Positions 7,709 to 16,666 of a DNA stretch of 44,968 bases are shown here, one piece after another. The stretch is from an uncultured Flavobacteriales bacterium. Its GTDB lineage: Bacteria; Bacteroidota; Bacteroidia; Flavobacteriales; JBLHRE01. The stretch covers positions 1 through 44,968 of the forward strand of contig CAKZPI010000032.1 of NCBI GenBank assembly GCA_937139155.1, in the 5' to 3' direction. Under the pieces are notes generated by a model. It worked only from the letters and a program-made list of their open reading frames with translations. It ran no database searches and was not told the DNA's origin. The position numbers and the translations under genes are program-made. Position 1 is the stretch's first letter. Each line of letters begins with the position of its first letter.

Positions 7709-8380
7709 ATGAAAAAAGCGGAAAGGTATAAGGCTGTACTGGAGCATTTTAGAAAAAACATGCCCAATGCCGAAACGGAATTGACCTATTCCAATCCTTA
7801 TGAATTATTGGTTGCAGTGATTTTATCTGCACAGTGTACAGATAAGCGGGTGAACCTGGTTACCCCAGCTTTATTTGATGCCTACCCTAATCCTGAGTCC
7901 TTAGCCAAAGCTGAACCCGAAGATGTTTTTCCATTGATACGAAGCATTTCTTATCCAAACAATAAGGCCAAACATCTGGTGGGTATGGGACGAACCTTAC
8001 TGGAAACATTTCAAGGAGAAATCCCCTCAGAGGTAAAAGATCTTCAGAAGTTGCCGGGTGTAGGACGAAAAACAGCCAATGTAATAGCCTCAGTGGTGTT
8101 TGATAAGCCCGCCATGGCAGTGGATACCCATGTGTTTCGGGTGTCTAAACGGCTGGGGTTAACCCGAGGAGCAAAAAACCCCTTGGAAACGGAGAAGCAG
8201 TTGGTGAAAAACATTCCTGAAGAAGAGATTCATGTAGCTCATCATTGGTTGATTCTTCACGGAAGGTACGTATGTACTGCTCGGAGTCCGAAATGTGAAA
8301 CCTGCGCGTTATCTGCTTACTGTGCCTATTATTCCCGCTTGGAAAAAAGAAGAAAAACTGTTGAAAACTCTAAGCAATAA
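7709..8380 (+). CDS. nth: Endonuclease III (DNA glycosylase/AP lyase)
   Basis: Endonuclease III removes oxidised pyrimidines and nicks the abasic site in base excision repair. Counting from ATG 7709 (223 residues), the helix-hairpin-helix LPGVGRKTA carries catalytic K121, and D139 lies in VDTHV. A C-terminal [4Fe-4S] motif C-x6-C-x2-C-x5-C is intact. A longer reading from TTG at 7703 adds only two residues and is not needed. The gene follows the sigma-operon terminator and lies 45 bp before the PrxQ gene. Confidence 0.96.
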   Translation: MKKAERYKAVLEHFRKNMPNAETELTYSNPYELLVAVILSAQCTDKRVNLVTPALFDAYPNPESLAKAEPEDVFPLIRSISYPNNKAKHLVGMGRTLLETFQGEIPSEVKDLQKLPGVGRKTANVIASVVFDKPAMAVDTHVFRVSKRLGLTRGAKNPLETEKQLVKNIPEEEIHVAHHWLILHGRYVCTARSPKCETCALSAYCAYYSRLEKRRKTVENSKQ

Positions 8381-8425
8381 TAGCCTTCCGGCGGAAGCCG
8401 CATTGCGTAAATTGCTCAAAATTTT

Positions 8426-8896
8426 ATGATTATGACCGAATTAAAACCGGGAGATAAAGCCCCAGATTTTAAAATTCCAGACCAAGACGGTAAAGTTCAT
8501 AGCCTTAGTGATTATAAAGGCGATAAATTGGTGATTTATTTTTACCCAAAAGACAATACCCCCACCTGTACGGTTCAGGCCTGCAACCTTAGAGATAATT
8601 TCGGTGACCTGAAAAATGCAGGATATAAAGTTCTTGGAGTTAGCATGGACTCAGAGCGTAAGCATACCAATTTCATTGAAAAGCATGATTTGCCTTTCCC
8701 GCTTTTAGCGGATACCGAAAAAGAAATGGTAAATGCCTACCAGGTTTATGGACCCAAAAAAATGTTCGGGAAAGTAAAAGATGGAATCTTCCGAACCACC
8801 TTTGTGATTGATGAAAACGGAATCATTGAAAACGTCATCACCAAGGTGAAGGCAAAAGAACATAGCAATCAAATTTTAGAACCAACCAATACTTGA
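8426..8896 (+). CDS. bcp: Thioredoxin-dependent peroxiredoxin (PrxQ/BCP)
   Basis: This peroxidase reduces hydrogen and organic peroxides with electrons from thioredoxin. The 156-residue protein has the PxxxTxxC-type active site (TPTCT) with peroxidatic C48 and a resolving C53 five residues on. The C-x4-C spacing defines atypical two-cysteine PrxQ enzymes. The start could be ATG 8426 or 8432; the second gives [13 protein letters not shown], the more usual N-terminus. The gene ends 4 bp before recA, so the two are very likely co-transcribed. Confidence 0.95.
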   Translation: MIMTELKPGDKAPDFKIPDQDGKVHSLSDYKGDKLVIYFYPKDNTPTCTVQACNLRDNFGDLKNAGYKVLGVSMDSERKHTNFIEKHDLPFPLLADTEKEMVNAYQVYGPKKMFGKVKDGIFRTTFVIDENGIIENVITKVKAKEHSNQILEPTNT

Positions 8897-8900
8897 GAAA

Positions 8901-9905
8901 ATGAGCGACAAAGACGCAAAAATGAAAGCCCTCAAGCTTACTATGGATAAGCTTGATAAAACCTATGGAAAGGGTACCATTATGAAAATGGGAGACCAAG
9001 CCATTGCAGATGTTCCATCCATTCCTACGGGTTCTGTATCCTTAAACATGGCCCTCGGGGTTGGAGGCTACCCAAGAGGAAGGGTGATTGAGATTTACGG
9101 TCCCGAATCATCAGGTAAAACCACCCTTACCATTCATGCCATTGCAGAGGCGCAAAAACAAGGCGGAATTGCTGCCTTCATTGATGCTGAACATGCATTT
9201 GACCGTTTCTATGCTGAGAAACTAGGGGTTGATATTGAAAACCTTCTGATTTCTCAACCGGATAATGGAGAGCAAGCCCTTGAAATTGCCGATAACCTAA
9301 TCCGGTCTGGGGCCATTGATATTTTGGTAATTGACTCGGTTGCAGCCCTAACCCCTAAATCAGAAATTGAAGGGGAAATGGGTGATAGCAAAATGGGCTT
9401 GCAAGCCCGATTGATGTCGCAAGCCTTGCGTAAACTCACCGGAACCATTTCCAAAACAGGTTGTACTTGTATTTTCATTAACCAGCTTCGTGAGAAAATT
9501 GGGGTAATGTTCGGAAACCCAGAGACCACAACAGGAGGTAATGCCCTTAAGTTTTACTCCTCGGTTCGGATTGACATTAGAAGGTCAACCCAAATCAAAG
9601 ACGGTGACGGGGTGATTGGAAACCGTGTTCGGGTGAAGGTTGTTAAAAATAAAGTGGCTCCCCCGTTCAAGCAGGCTGAATTTGACATCATGTACGGAGA
9701 AGGTGTTTCAAAAGAAGGCGAAATCATTGACCTCGGAGTTGAGTTTAGCATAATTCAAAAAAGTGGATCTTGGTTTAGTTACGGAGACGTAAAGCTTGGC
9801 CAGGGTAGAGACGCCGTTAAGAATTTATTGAAAGATAATCCTGAATTGTCAGAGGAACTTGAAGGTAAAATCATGGAAGTTGTCGCCGAAAAGGCAAAAC
9901 TTTAA
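8901..9905 (+). CDS. recA: Recombinase RecA
   Basis: RecA forms filaments on single-stranded DNA and drives homologous recombination and repair. The 334-residue protein has Walker [10 protein letters not shown], the ALRKLTG segment, loop 2 [22 protein letters not shown], and a shortened C-terminus with few acidic residues. It is co-oriented with and 4 bp after the PrxQ gene. No SOS-type operator is apparent upstream. A strong terminator follows at 9928-9961. Confidence 0.98.
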   Translation: MSDKDAKMKALKLTMDKLDKTYGKGTIMKMGDQAIADVPSIPTGSVSLNMALGVGGYPRGRVIEIYGPESSGKTTLTIHAIAEAQKQGGIAAFIDAEHAFDRFYAEKLGVDIENLLISQPDNGEQALEIADNLIRSGAIDILVIDSVAALTPKSEIEGEMGDSKMGLQARLMSQALRKLTGTISKTGCTCIFINQLREKIGVMFGNPETTTGGNALKFYSSVRIDIRRSTQIKDGDGVIGNRVRVKVVKNKVAPPFKQAEFDIMYGEGVSKEGEIIDLGVEFSIIQKSGSWFSYGDVKLGQGRDAVKNLLKDNPELSEELEGKIMEVVAEKAKL

Positions 9906-9927
9906 TTCCTTAATTCAATCATTTTAT

Positions 9928-9961
9928 AAGCGTATCGGGCATAAGTTCGGTACGCTTTTTT
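9928..9961 (+). terminator. Rho-independent terminator after recA
   Basis: A 10-bp stem, AAGCGTATCG pairing with CGGTACGCTT (one G-U pair), is followed by a T tract. Only 11 bp separate its end from the ATG of the next gene at 9973, which leaves no room for a normal promoter between them. Confidence 0.85.
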
Positions 9962-9972
9962 AAATTCACCCC

Positions 9973-11019
9973 ATGAAAAAGACATTGGTATTTCTCTCGG
10001 TAGCTGCTCTTGCTTTCTCCTGTAATTCAGGAAATGAAGGAAACCTTGAAAACGGAAACAATAATTCTGGAAACAGACAGGAGACCAAACCCCAAACCTC
10101 TCCTTATTCCCAAAGAATAAAAGAGAACCCAAACGACCCCCAGGCCTATTACGAACGGGCTAAGTTTCGAATTGAACAGGGTAAGTTTGGAGAAGCAACG
10201 GCTGATTTAGACAAAGCTGTTAGCCTAGACTCCTTGAATCCGGAATATTATTTGGCGAGGGGAGAGGCTTATTATTCCATCAATAAAAGTCGGGAGGCAA
10301 GAGATAACTGGAAACGATGTGTGACTTTAGACCCAAACAGCCTGGATTGTCATTTGAAACTGGCCCAATTGTTCATGTTGGTTGAATCCGTAAATGAAAG
10401 CTTTGACCACATTGAAAAAGCTTTGGAATTAGACCCCACCAATGCGGAAGCCTACTTCATTGGGGGTATGAACTATAGATCTCTGAAGGATACCAACCTG
10501 GCAATTGAATATTTCCAGAAATCGGTTGACCTAGACGAAAATAAATTAAGCGCTTCCAGAACCTATGAAATTCTTGGGGTTCTTTATGCTGCAAAGGGAG
10601 AGGACATTGCTCTTGATTATTATCAAAATGCCCTAAACAACGATCCTGACAATACCAATATACGGTACAATATTGGGGTGTTTTATCAAGATCGGCAGGA
10701 GTTTAATAAGGCCATTGAAACTTATACAGGGGTGCTTCAAATAAATCCTCAGCATGAGCCCAGCCTTTATTCAATGGGTTATTTGCATTTAGAACTTGGT
10801 GAGAATCAAAAGGCTGTTGAATATTTTACCCGGGCAGTTTCTGCTGACCCAGAATACATTCAAGCTTGGTATGCCAGAGGGGTTGCCTTTGAGAAAATGG
10901 GAGATGTAGAAAGGGCAAAAGAGTCTTATAGACGGGCCTTGAAGATTTTGAATACATTCCAACCTGCCATTGATGGTTTGTATAGGCTAGAAGCTGGTGA
11001 GGCTGCTACGGCTAATTAG
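9973..11019 (+). CDS. TPR-repeat lipoprotein
   Basis: This 348-residue protein has a basic N-terminus, a hydrophobic segment and a candidate lipobox ending at C17 (ALAFSC), then an Asn/Gly-rich linker. From about residue 45 to 335 it has roughly eight tetratricopeptide repeats, for example NPDDPQ-like, DSLNPEYYLARGEAYY and DPEYIQAWYARGVAFEKMGD. Predicted to be a membrane-anchored scaffold for protein-protein contacts; the partner is unknown. The lipobox is loose (Phe at -2), which is tolerated in Bacteroidota. The start codon sits 11 bp after the recA terminator. Confidence 0.85.
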   Translation: MKKTLVFLSVAALAFSCNSGNEGNLENGNNNSGNRQETKPQTSPYSQRIKENPNDPQAYYERAKFRIEQGKFGEATADLDKAVSLDSLNPEYYLARGEAYYSINKSREARDNWKRCVTLDPNSLDCHLKLAQLFMLVESVNESFDHIEKALELDPTNAEAYFIGGMNYRSLKDTNLAIEYFQKSVDLDENKLSASRTYEILGVLYAAKGEDIALDYYQNALNNDPDNTNIRYNIGVFYQDRQEFNKAIETYTGVLQINPQHEPSLYSMGYLHLELGENQKAVEYFTRAVSADPEYIQAWYARGVAFEKMGDVERAKESYRRALKILNTFQPAIDGLYRLEAGEAATAN

Positions 11020-11041
11020 GTATGGGTATGGGTTTGAAGGG

Positions 11042-11064
11042 AAGGAGAAGTATGCTTCTTCCTT
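11042..11064 (+). terminator. Weak hairpin downstream of the TPR gene
   Basis: AAGGAGAAG and CTTCTTCCTT pair with one bulged base around a TATG loop. The following bases are T-rich but not a clean T tract. The stronger two-way terminator at 11145-11179 lies just beyond. Confidence 0.3.
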
Positions 11065-11144
11065 ATCATATTTCTACTTGAAACCAATGGTTCCGTGGGG
11101 AAATCATGATTTTCCTGATTGAATCTGGTCGAAATTGAAAGACA

Positions 11145-11179
11145 TAAAAAACCCTCCACCGTAACCGGGGAGGGTTTTT
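11145..11179. terminator. Bidirectional terminator between the TPR gene and rplT
   Basis: AAACCCTCC pairs with GGAGGGTTT around an 11-nt loop. It is preceded by an A run and followed by a T run, so it can stop transcription from both sides. It serves the convergent ends of the TPR gene (+) and rplT (-). Confidence 0.88.
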
Positions 11180-11202
11180 CTACAAGGACGAATTATTTTT
11201 AT

Positions 11203-11550
11203 TTACTTCTTTACCTGATCAACGATGGCTTTGAAAGCCTCAGGATGATTCATGGCCAAATCGGCAAGAACCTTACGGTTAAGGGTGATGCCTTTCGCAT
11301 TTACCTTACCCATGAACTCTGAATAGCTCATTCCGTGCATTCTAGCACCCGCATTAATCCGTTGAATCCAAAGTGAGCGGAAGTTACGCTTCTTGGTTTT
11401 ACGGTCACGGTAGGCGTACACCATACCTTTTTCAACCGCATTTTTTGCTACCGTATAAACGTTTTTACGGCGACCATAATAGCCTTTAGCGGCTTTAAGG
11501 ATTTTCTTTCTACGTGCCCTTGAGGCAACTGAGTTTACTGATCTTGGCAT
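11203..11550 (-). CDS. rplT: 50S ribosomal protein L20
   Basis: L20 binds 23S rRNA and is needed early in large-subunit assembly. The 115-residue product begins [16 protein letters not shown], has the GYYGRRKN motif, and ends in the globular domain with SLWIQRINA and [13 protein letters not shown]. It is the last gene of the thrS-infC-rpmI-rplT run, 78 bp after rpmI. A bidirectional terminator lies downstream. Confidence 0.98.
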   Translation of the reverse strand: MPRSVNSVASRARRKKILKAAKGYYGRRKNVYTVAKNAVEKGMVYAYRDRKTKKRNFRSLWIQRINAGARMHGMSYSEFMGKVNAKGITLNRKVLADLAMNHPEAFKAIVDQVKK

Positions 11551-11628
11551 AATTTTTTTGTTTTTGCAGGAGGCGGTCTAAGAACACTTTTTGGCCTACT
11601 GCATGGTTAATCATTCCCGTTAACTGAT

Positions 11629-11826
11629 TTATTTCAACCGCAACATTTTCTTGATGTTGTCCTCATCGGCAGGGTGTACCAATGTACTTTTGGTAAGATT
11701 ACGCTTCTGCTTGGTAGTTTTCTTGGTCAAGATGTGACTTTTGAAAGCATGCTTCCGCTTAATCTTGCCGGTTCCGGTCAATTTAAAACGCTTCTTGGCG
11801 CTCGATTTGGTCTTTACCTTTGGCAT
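11629..11826 (-). CDS. rpmI: 50S ribosomal protein L35
   Basis: This 65-residue, very basic protein has the L35 hallmark [24 protein letters not shown] and a [14 protein letters not shown] core. It lies between infC (24 bp upstream) and rplT, the standard order. Confidence 0.97.
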   Translation of the reverse strand: MPKVKTKSSAKKRFKLTGTGKIKRKHAFKSHILTKKTTKQKRNLTKSTLVHPADEDNIKKMLRLK

Positions 11827-11850
11827 GACTTATTTATTTGGTCCTTGTAT

Positions 11851-12408
11851 TTATTTCTTTTTCGGAGCGATGAACATAATCATCCGCTTACCCTCCATTT
11901 TAGGCAATTGCTCTACAGATCCTAAATCTTCAAGTTCGGTGGCAAACTTCAACAATAGAATCTCGCCTTTGTCCTTGAATAAAATCGAACGTCCTTTAAA
12001 GAAAACGAAGGCCTTTACTTTGGCTCCTTCTTTCAAGAATTTTTTAGCATGATTAAGCTTGAACTCAAAGTCATGATCATCGGTATTCGGACCAAACCGA
12101 ATCTCTTTGATCACCACTTTACTGGCTTTCTGCTTTAATTCTTTCTGTTTCTTCTTCTGGTCGTAGAGGAATTTCTTGTAATCAATAATTTTACAAACGG
12201 GCGGATCTGCCTGTCCTGCAATTTCAACTAAATCAAGCTCCTGCTCTTTGGCCATACGGAGGGCTTGCTCAACAGGGTATATATCCTGTTCAACATTGTC
12301 TCCAACCAATCGAACTTTGGTTGCTTTAATCTTCTCATTGATTCTATGCGGATCTTCCTTGATAACTCGGGTTACCCGCCTTCCTCTTGGTCTTCTAGGT
12401 CCTGCTAT
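11851..12408 (-). CDS. infC: Translation initiation factor IF-3, ATA start codon
   Basis: IF3 binds the 30S subunit and proofreads start-codon selection. The 185-residue reading starts at ATA (12406-12408), giving (M)[14 protein letters not shown] then the conserved [21 protein letters not shown] and the C-terminal [13 protein letters not shown] and [12 protein letters not shown]. The frame has a TAA stop three codons before the ATA. The first ordinary alternative, TTG at 12309, would delete 33 conserved residues including RINEKI. No ATG or GTG lies between. A rare start codon is known for infC elsewhere (AUU in E. coli) and underlies IF3 autoregulation. It lies 19 bp after thrS. Confidence 0.9.
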   Translation of the reverse strand: MAGPRRPRGRRVTRVIKEDPHRINEKIKATKVRLVGDNVEQDIYPVEQALRMAKEQELDLVEIAGQADPPVCKIIDYKKFLYDQKKKQKELKQKASKVVIKEIRFGPNTDDHDFEFKLNHAKKFLKEGAKVKAFVFFKGRSILFKDKGEILLLKFATELEDLGSVEQLPKMEGKRMIMFIAPKKK

Positions 12409-12427
12409 GACTAATTAATTTTGGTTA

Positions 12428-14368
12428 CTAATTCAATTCATTCTCAATGGTTTGGCCTACCAGTTTGGCGAAGCCATCAACTGACATTGTGCCTTGGTCT
12501 CCCTCACCATGTTTCCGAACGCTTACGCTCTTTCCTTCAACTTCCTTCTCTCCTACAATCAACATGAAGGGGGTTTTGGATACTTCCGCATCCCGTATCT
12601 TCCTGCCAATCTTTTCGTTGCGCTCGTCAATGAGGGCGCGAATATCGTAATTTCTTAGCAATTCAGAAACTTCCTGGGCGTAATCATTGAATCGTTCAGA
12701 TACCGGAAGTATGATGGCTTGGTCTGGAGTTAACCAAAGGGGGAAGTTTCCTCCGCAATGCTCAATCAAAACAGCCACAAATCGCTCCATAGAGCCAAAG
12801 GGGGCCCGGTGAATCATGACCGGACGGTGGGCTTGGTTGTCTTGTCCAATGTACTCCAATTCAAAACGCTCTGGCAGGTTATAGTCAACCTGAATGGTTC
12901 CTAACTGCCATTTTCTGCCTAAAGCATCCCGTACCATGAAGTCAAGCTTGGGTCCGTAAAAGGCAGCTTCGTTGTATTCTACAACTGTATCTAATCCTTT
13001 TTCTTCGGCTGCTTCTATAATGGCCTGCTCTGCCTTGTCCCAGTTCTCATCAGAACCAATATACTTCGACCGATCTTCTTGGTCGCGTAAAGATATTTGA
13101 GCGGTGAAATTCTCAAATCCAAGGGAGTTGAAAACGTGTAGAACCAGATCAATTACCTTTTTAAATTCATCCTTCACCTGGTCAGGCCGACAAAAAATAT
13201 GGGCATCGTCTTGGGTAAACCCACGTACTCGGGTTAATCCGTGAAGCTCTCCACTTTGCTCATATCTATAAACCGTTCCAAACTCAGCATACCGAACGGG
13301 TAGGTCACGGTAAGATTTTGGCTTGGCCTTGTAGATTTCACAGTGATGGGGGCAATTCATGGGCTTCAAGAAGAATTCTTCACCCTCATTTGGAGTTTTG
13401 ATGGGTTGAAAAGAATCCTCTCCATACTTATCGTAATGCCCTGAGGTTACGTAAAGGTCTTTATGTCCAATATGTGGAGTGATTACGGGATCATAACCCG
13501 CTTTTTGCTGTGATTTGCGAAGGAAATTCTCAAGCCGCTCTCTAAGCAAGGTTCCCTTGGGAAGCCAAATGGGTAAGCCCTGACCTACTTTTTGAGAAAA
13601 GGTGAATATTTCCAATTCCTTCCCGATTTTTCGGTGGTCTCTTTTCTTGGCTTCTTCAAGCATGGCCATATGCTCATTAAGCTCTTTTTGTTTTGGGAAG
13701 GAAACCCCATAAATACGGGTTAGCTGCTTATTTTTTTCGCTTCCTCTCCAGTATGCCCCTGCAATGTTCAAGAGCTTTACAGCCTTAATGAAGCCGGTAT
13801 GAGGCACGTGTGGACCCTTACATAGGTCAACGAAATTGCCCTGTTCGTAAAAAGTAATGGTTCCGTCTTCCAGCTCAGAAATTAATTCAAGCTTGTATTC
13901 ATCCCCTTTCTCTTCGAAATACTTTAAAGCTTCAGCTTTTGAGACTTCCCGCCTTTGATATTCATTTTTCTGCCGGGCAAGCTCGAGCATTTTCTCCTCG
14001 ATTTTTTTGAAATCAGCATCAGAAATTTGCTTTCCACCTAAATCGATGTCGTAGTAGAAACCATTTTCAATGGGCGGCCCAATTCCGAATTTTACTCCCG
14101 GGTAAATTTCCTCAAGGGCTTCCGCTAAAAGGTGTGCAGAAGAATGCCACATGGCCATTTTTCCGTCCTCGTCCTTCCAGGTTAACAATTGCAATTCCGA
14201 ATCTGAGTTGATGGGACGGGTTGCATCCCAAACTTCACCATTCACTTTTGCGGCCAGCACATTTCGAGCAAGGCCTTCTGAAATAGATTTTGCAATGTCA
14301 AGGGCAGGTGTACCTTTTGGGTATTGCCTTTGACTTCCATCGGGAAGGGTAATTGTAATTTCTGACAT
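12428..14368 (-). CDS. thrS: Threonine-tRNA ligase
   Basis: ThrRS charges tRNA-Thr and edits mischarged Ser. The 646-residue protein has, in order, an N-terminal TGS domain (about 1-62), the editing domain with [10 protein letters not shown], and the class II catalytic core. In the core are the zinc cysteine in MNCPHHCE, motif 2 [15 protein letters not shown] and motif 3 [18 protein letters not shown]. The C-terminal anticodon-binding domain follows. It is full length and heads the minus-strand run ending at rplT. A TATCTTTG -7 element lies 17 bp upstream. Confidence 0.98.
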   Translation of the reverse strand: MSEITITLPDGSQRQYPKGTPALDIAKSISEGLARNVLAAKVNGEVWDATRPINSDSELQLLTWKDEDGKMAMWHSSAHLLAEALEEIYPGVKFGIGPPIENGFYYDIDLGGKQISDADFKKIEEKMLELARQKNEYQRREVSKAEALKYFEEKGDEYKLELISELEDGTITFYEQGNFVDLCKGPHVPHTGFIKAVKLLNIAGAYWRGSEKNKQLTRIYGVSFPKQKELNEHMAMLEEAKKRDHRKIGKELEIFTFSQKVGQGLPIWLPKGTLLRERLENFLRKSQQKAGYDPVITPHIGHKDLYVTSGHYDKYGEDSFQPIKTPNEGEEFFLKPMNCPHHCEIYKAKPKSYRDLPVRYAEFGTVYRYEQSGELHGLTRVRGFTQDDAHIFCRPDQVKDEFKKVIDLVLHVFNSLGFENFTAQISLRDQEDRSKYIGSDENWDKAEQAIIEAAEEKGLDTVVEYNEAAFYGPKLDFMVRDALGRKWQLGTIQVDYNLPERFELEYIGQDNQAHRPVMIHRAPFGSMERFVAVLIEHCGGNFPLWLTPDQAIILPVSERFNDYAQEVSELLRNYDIRALIDERNEKIGRKIRDAEVSKTPFMLIVGEKEVEGKSVSVRKHGEGDQGTMSVDGFAKLVGQTIENELN

Positions 14369-14385
14369 GGTCTGAATTTGGGCTG

Positions 14386-14393
14386 CAAAGATA
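14386..14393 (-). promoter_or_regulatory. Candidate -7 element for thrS-infC-rpmI-rplT
   Basis: On the minus strand this reads TATCTTTG, a full match to TAnnTTTG, 17 bp upstream of the thrS ATG. No clear TTG -33 is seen. The implied leader is very short, so there is no room for a tRNA-responsive leader structure. Confidence 0.5.
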
Positions 14394-14421
14394 GAATCTT
14401 TCTGCCTGTATTTTCTAAGAT

Positions 14422-16050
14422 TTAGGTTTGTAAAACGCCTACAGAATAAGGTTTTTCAATAGGGGCCGCATTTGCAATTTCGATTCCTGCACTAATCCAG
14501 TCGCGGGTCTTTGCCGGATCAATGATGGCGTCGACCCACAGCCTACTTGCCGCGTAATACGGTGAGGTTTGCTTTTTATACCGATCCATGATTTTTTCGA
14601 GCAATTCTTTTTCTTTTTCCGGATCAATTACTTCCCCTTTGGCCTTTAGGCTAGCCTTCTCAATTTGAAGCAAAACCTTGGCAGCTTGAGACCCTCCCAT
14701 TACGGCAATCTCGGCGCTAGGCCAGGCAAGAATCAGCCTTGGGTCATACGCTTTACCACACATGGCATAGTTTCCTGCTCCGTATGAATTACCTACAATT
14801 ACCGTGAATTTCGGAACCACAGAATTGGCCATGGCATTCACCAATTTAGCTCCATCTTTAATGATTCCTCCCTGCTCAGATCTTGACCCAACCATAAAGC
14901 CGGTTACGTCTTGAAGGAATACCAAAGGAATTTTTTTCTGGTTGCAGTTCATGATGAACCTGGCGGCCTTATCCGCCGAGTCAGAATAAATAACCCCCCC
15001 AAATTGCATTTCGCCTTTGCCGCTTTTCAGCAGTTTTCTTTGATTGGCCACAATTCCAACAGCCCAACCATCCATACGGGCATATCCACAAACAATGGTT
15101 TTGCCGTAATCAGCCTTGTATTCTTCAAAACTCTCTTGGTCAACCAAGGCTTCAATTAAGTCGTGGCTATCGTATTGTTTATCACGGGTTCTTGGTAAAA
15201 TTCCGTAAACATCTTTAAGGTCGCGTTCAGGCATTTTAGCCTCTTTTCGGTTGAAACCTGCAGAATCGGCGTCTCCAATCTTATCCATAATGTTTCGAAT
15301 GCTTTTCAGGCATTCTTCATCATTTTCTGACTTATAATCGGTAACTCCGGAAATTTCACAATGGGTGGTGGCTCCACCCAATGACTCGTTGTCTATGTTT
15401 TCACCGATGGCCGCTTTTACCAGGTAAGAGCCAGCTAAGAATATGGTACCGGTTTTATTTACGATCAGGGCTTCATCGCTCATAATAGGAAGGTAGGCTC
15501 CACCTGCAACGCATGACCCCATAACCGCAGAAATCTGAGTGATTCCCATGGAAGACATGATGGCATTGTTTCTGAAAATCCGTCCGAAATGTTCCTTGTC
15601 GGGGAAAATCTCATCCTGAAGAGGTAGGAAAACTCCTGCGCTATCCACTAGATAAATAATGGGTAAGCGGTTTTCCATGGCAATTTCTTGAGCCCTCAAA
15701 TTCTTTTTTGCGGTGATTGGAAACCAAGCTCCAGCTTTTACTGTGGCATCGTTGGCAACAATCATGCATTTCCTTCCAGAAACATTTGTGATTCCCATTA
15801 CCACGCCTCCAGAAGGGCAGCCTCCGTATTCCTCATACATGCCATCGCCAACAAAGGCTCCAATTTCCAGGAAATCGGCATCCTTGTCTTTCAAAAAGTC
15901 AATCCTTTCACGGGCGGTTAATTTGCCCTGAGCATGCATTTTCTCAATTCGCTTCTTTCCACCGCCAAGGTGAATTTCAGAAAGTTTGCGCTCCATATCG
16001 GAGATCCGAAGACGCATGTCATCGTCGTTCTTATTAAATTCCAAATTCAT
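14422..16050 (-). CDS. Acyl-CoA carboxylase beta (carboxyltransferase) subunit, methylcrotonoyl-CoA type
   Basis: This biotin-dependent carboxyltransferase moves CO2 from carboxybiotin to an acyl-CoA. It has tandem crotonase-like halves. The N-terminal half has [22 protein letters not shown] and [25 protein letters not shown]; the C-terminal half has [14 protein letters not shown] and [13 protein letters not shown]. The [15 protein letters not shown] stretch resembles methylcrotonoyl-CoA carboxylase more than propionyl-CoA carboxylase, so a role in leucine breakdown is plausible; specificity is not proven. The ATG at 16050 begins MNLEFNKND like relatives and lies 4 bp after the wbqC stop. An ATG at 16074 would overlap wbqC. 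The biotin-carrier subunit is not in this window. Confidence 0.9.
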   Translation of the reverse strand: MNLEFNKNDDDMRLRISDMERKLSEIHLGGGKKRIEKMHAQGKLTARERIDFLKDKDADFLEIGAFVGDGMYEEYGGCPSGGVVMGITNVSGRKCMIVANDATVKAGAWFPITAKKNLRAQEIAMENRLPIIYLVDSAGVFLPLQDEIFPDKEHFGRIFRNNAIMSSMGITQISAVMGSCVAGGAYLPIMSDEALIVNKTGTIFLAGSYLVKAAIGENIDNESLGGATTHCEISGVTDYKSENDEECLKSIRNIMDKIGDADSAGFNRKEAKMPERDLKDVYGILPRTRDKQYDSHDLIEALVDQESFEEYKADYGKTIVCGYARMDGWAVGIVANQRKLLKSGKGEMQFGGVIYSDSADKAARFIMNCNQKKIPLVFLQDVTGFMVGSRSEQGGIIKDGAKLVNAMANSVVPKFTVIVGNSYGAGNYAMCGKAYDPRLILAWPSAEIAVMGGSQAAKVLLQIEKASLKAKGEVIDPEKEKELLEKIMDRYKKQTSPYYAASRLWVDAIIDPAKTRDWISAGIEIANAAPIEKPYSVGVLQT

Positions 16051-16054
16051 TTTT

Positions 16055-16666
16055 TCAGTTTTCGATGAGCTCATGGATGTATAGTTTTCCTTCCGGACCT
16101 AAATTAAAAAGCAGATCTAGGCCGGAGAGATTTGAGACAAAACTAAGCTTATCTGAAAATACCTGAGCGTATTCAGGAAAATTCAGCGTGCTCTTATGTT
16201 TTTTATGGGAAATCCCTCTAAAATCATGCTCAATATCGGGTACCCATTTTTTTGTGAATTCATGGTTGAAATCTAAGGAAAGCCCCTTTTTCAAAATGGA
16301 TAAGGCCGCTAGATTAAAGTCGAAAATCTTTTTCGGAGGATGTTTTATCAAATCAAAAACCTCTTCGAAATAGTAAAGGTAATAGGGGGATGAGCTGTAA
16401 GCAGCTTCGATGGCCCCCATTGCATCTTTTCCCCAATTGATATTATGTTCAAATTCAATTTGGGTAAATTTTATTTTCTCTCCAGAAGGTCTATGCGCTG
16501 GAAGAACGCAGGAAAACTTCCCCGAAGAGGATAGGATTTCAAATCGGTTTCGAAAGGATTGTTTCTGGAAGTTTTCCTGAGCTTCAATGCAGATTTCACC
16601 GGCCTTCTCCGCTCTGGCTAGCCATTCAATGCATGGAAAGCAGTTAAGCGAAAAAGTGGGCATCAT
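16055..16666 (-). CDS. WbqC-like family protein
   Basis: This 203-residue protein matches the WbqC-like family: an N-terminal segment ending in FPCIEWLARA, then GEICIEAQENFQKQSFRNRFEIL, an NWGKDAMGAIEAAYSSSPYYLYYF stretch, and a C-terminal helical part. WbqC was named from an O-antigen cluster but its activity is not established. The gene overlaps lepB upstream by 4 bp, as is usual in Bacteroidota, where dapB-lepB-wbqC travel together. Confidence 0.82.
   Translation of the reverse strand: MMPTFSLNCFPCIEWLARAEKAGEICIEAQENFQKQSFRNRFEILSSSGKFSCVLPAHRPSGEKIKFTQIEFEHNINWGKDAMGAIEAAYSSSPYYLYYFEEVFDLIKHPPKKIFDFNLAALSILKKGLSLDFNHEFTKKWVPDIEHDFRGISHKKHKSTLNFPEYAQVFSDKLSFVSNLSGLDLLFNLGPEGKLYIHELIEN

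Noticed and set aside
8381..8425. Terminator between nth and the PrxQ gene
   Set aside because: CTTCC and GGAAG can form a 5-bp hairpin but outer bases mismatch and no T tract follows.
11119..11322. Plus-strand open reading frame after the TPR gene
   Set aside because: It spans the bidirectional terminator and runs antisense into rplT.
14340..14420. T-box or other riboswitch leader for thrS
   Set aside because: The predicted leader is about a dozen nucleotides and the gap to the next gene is 53 bp, too short for such a structure.
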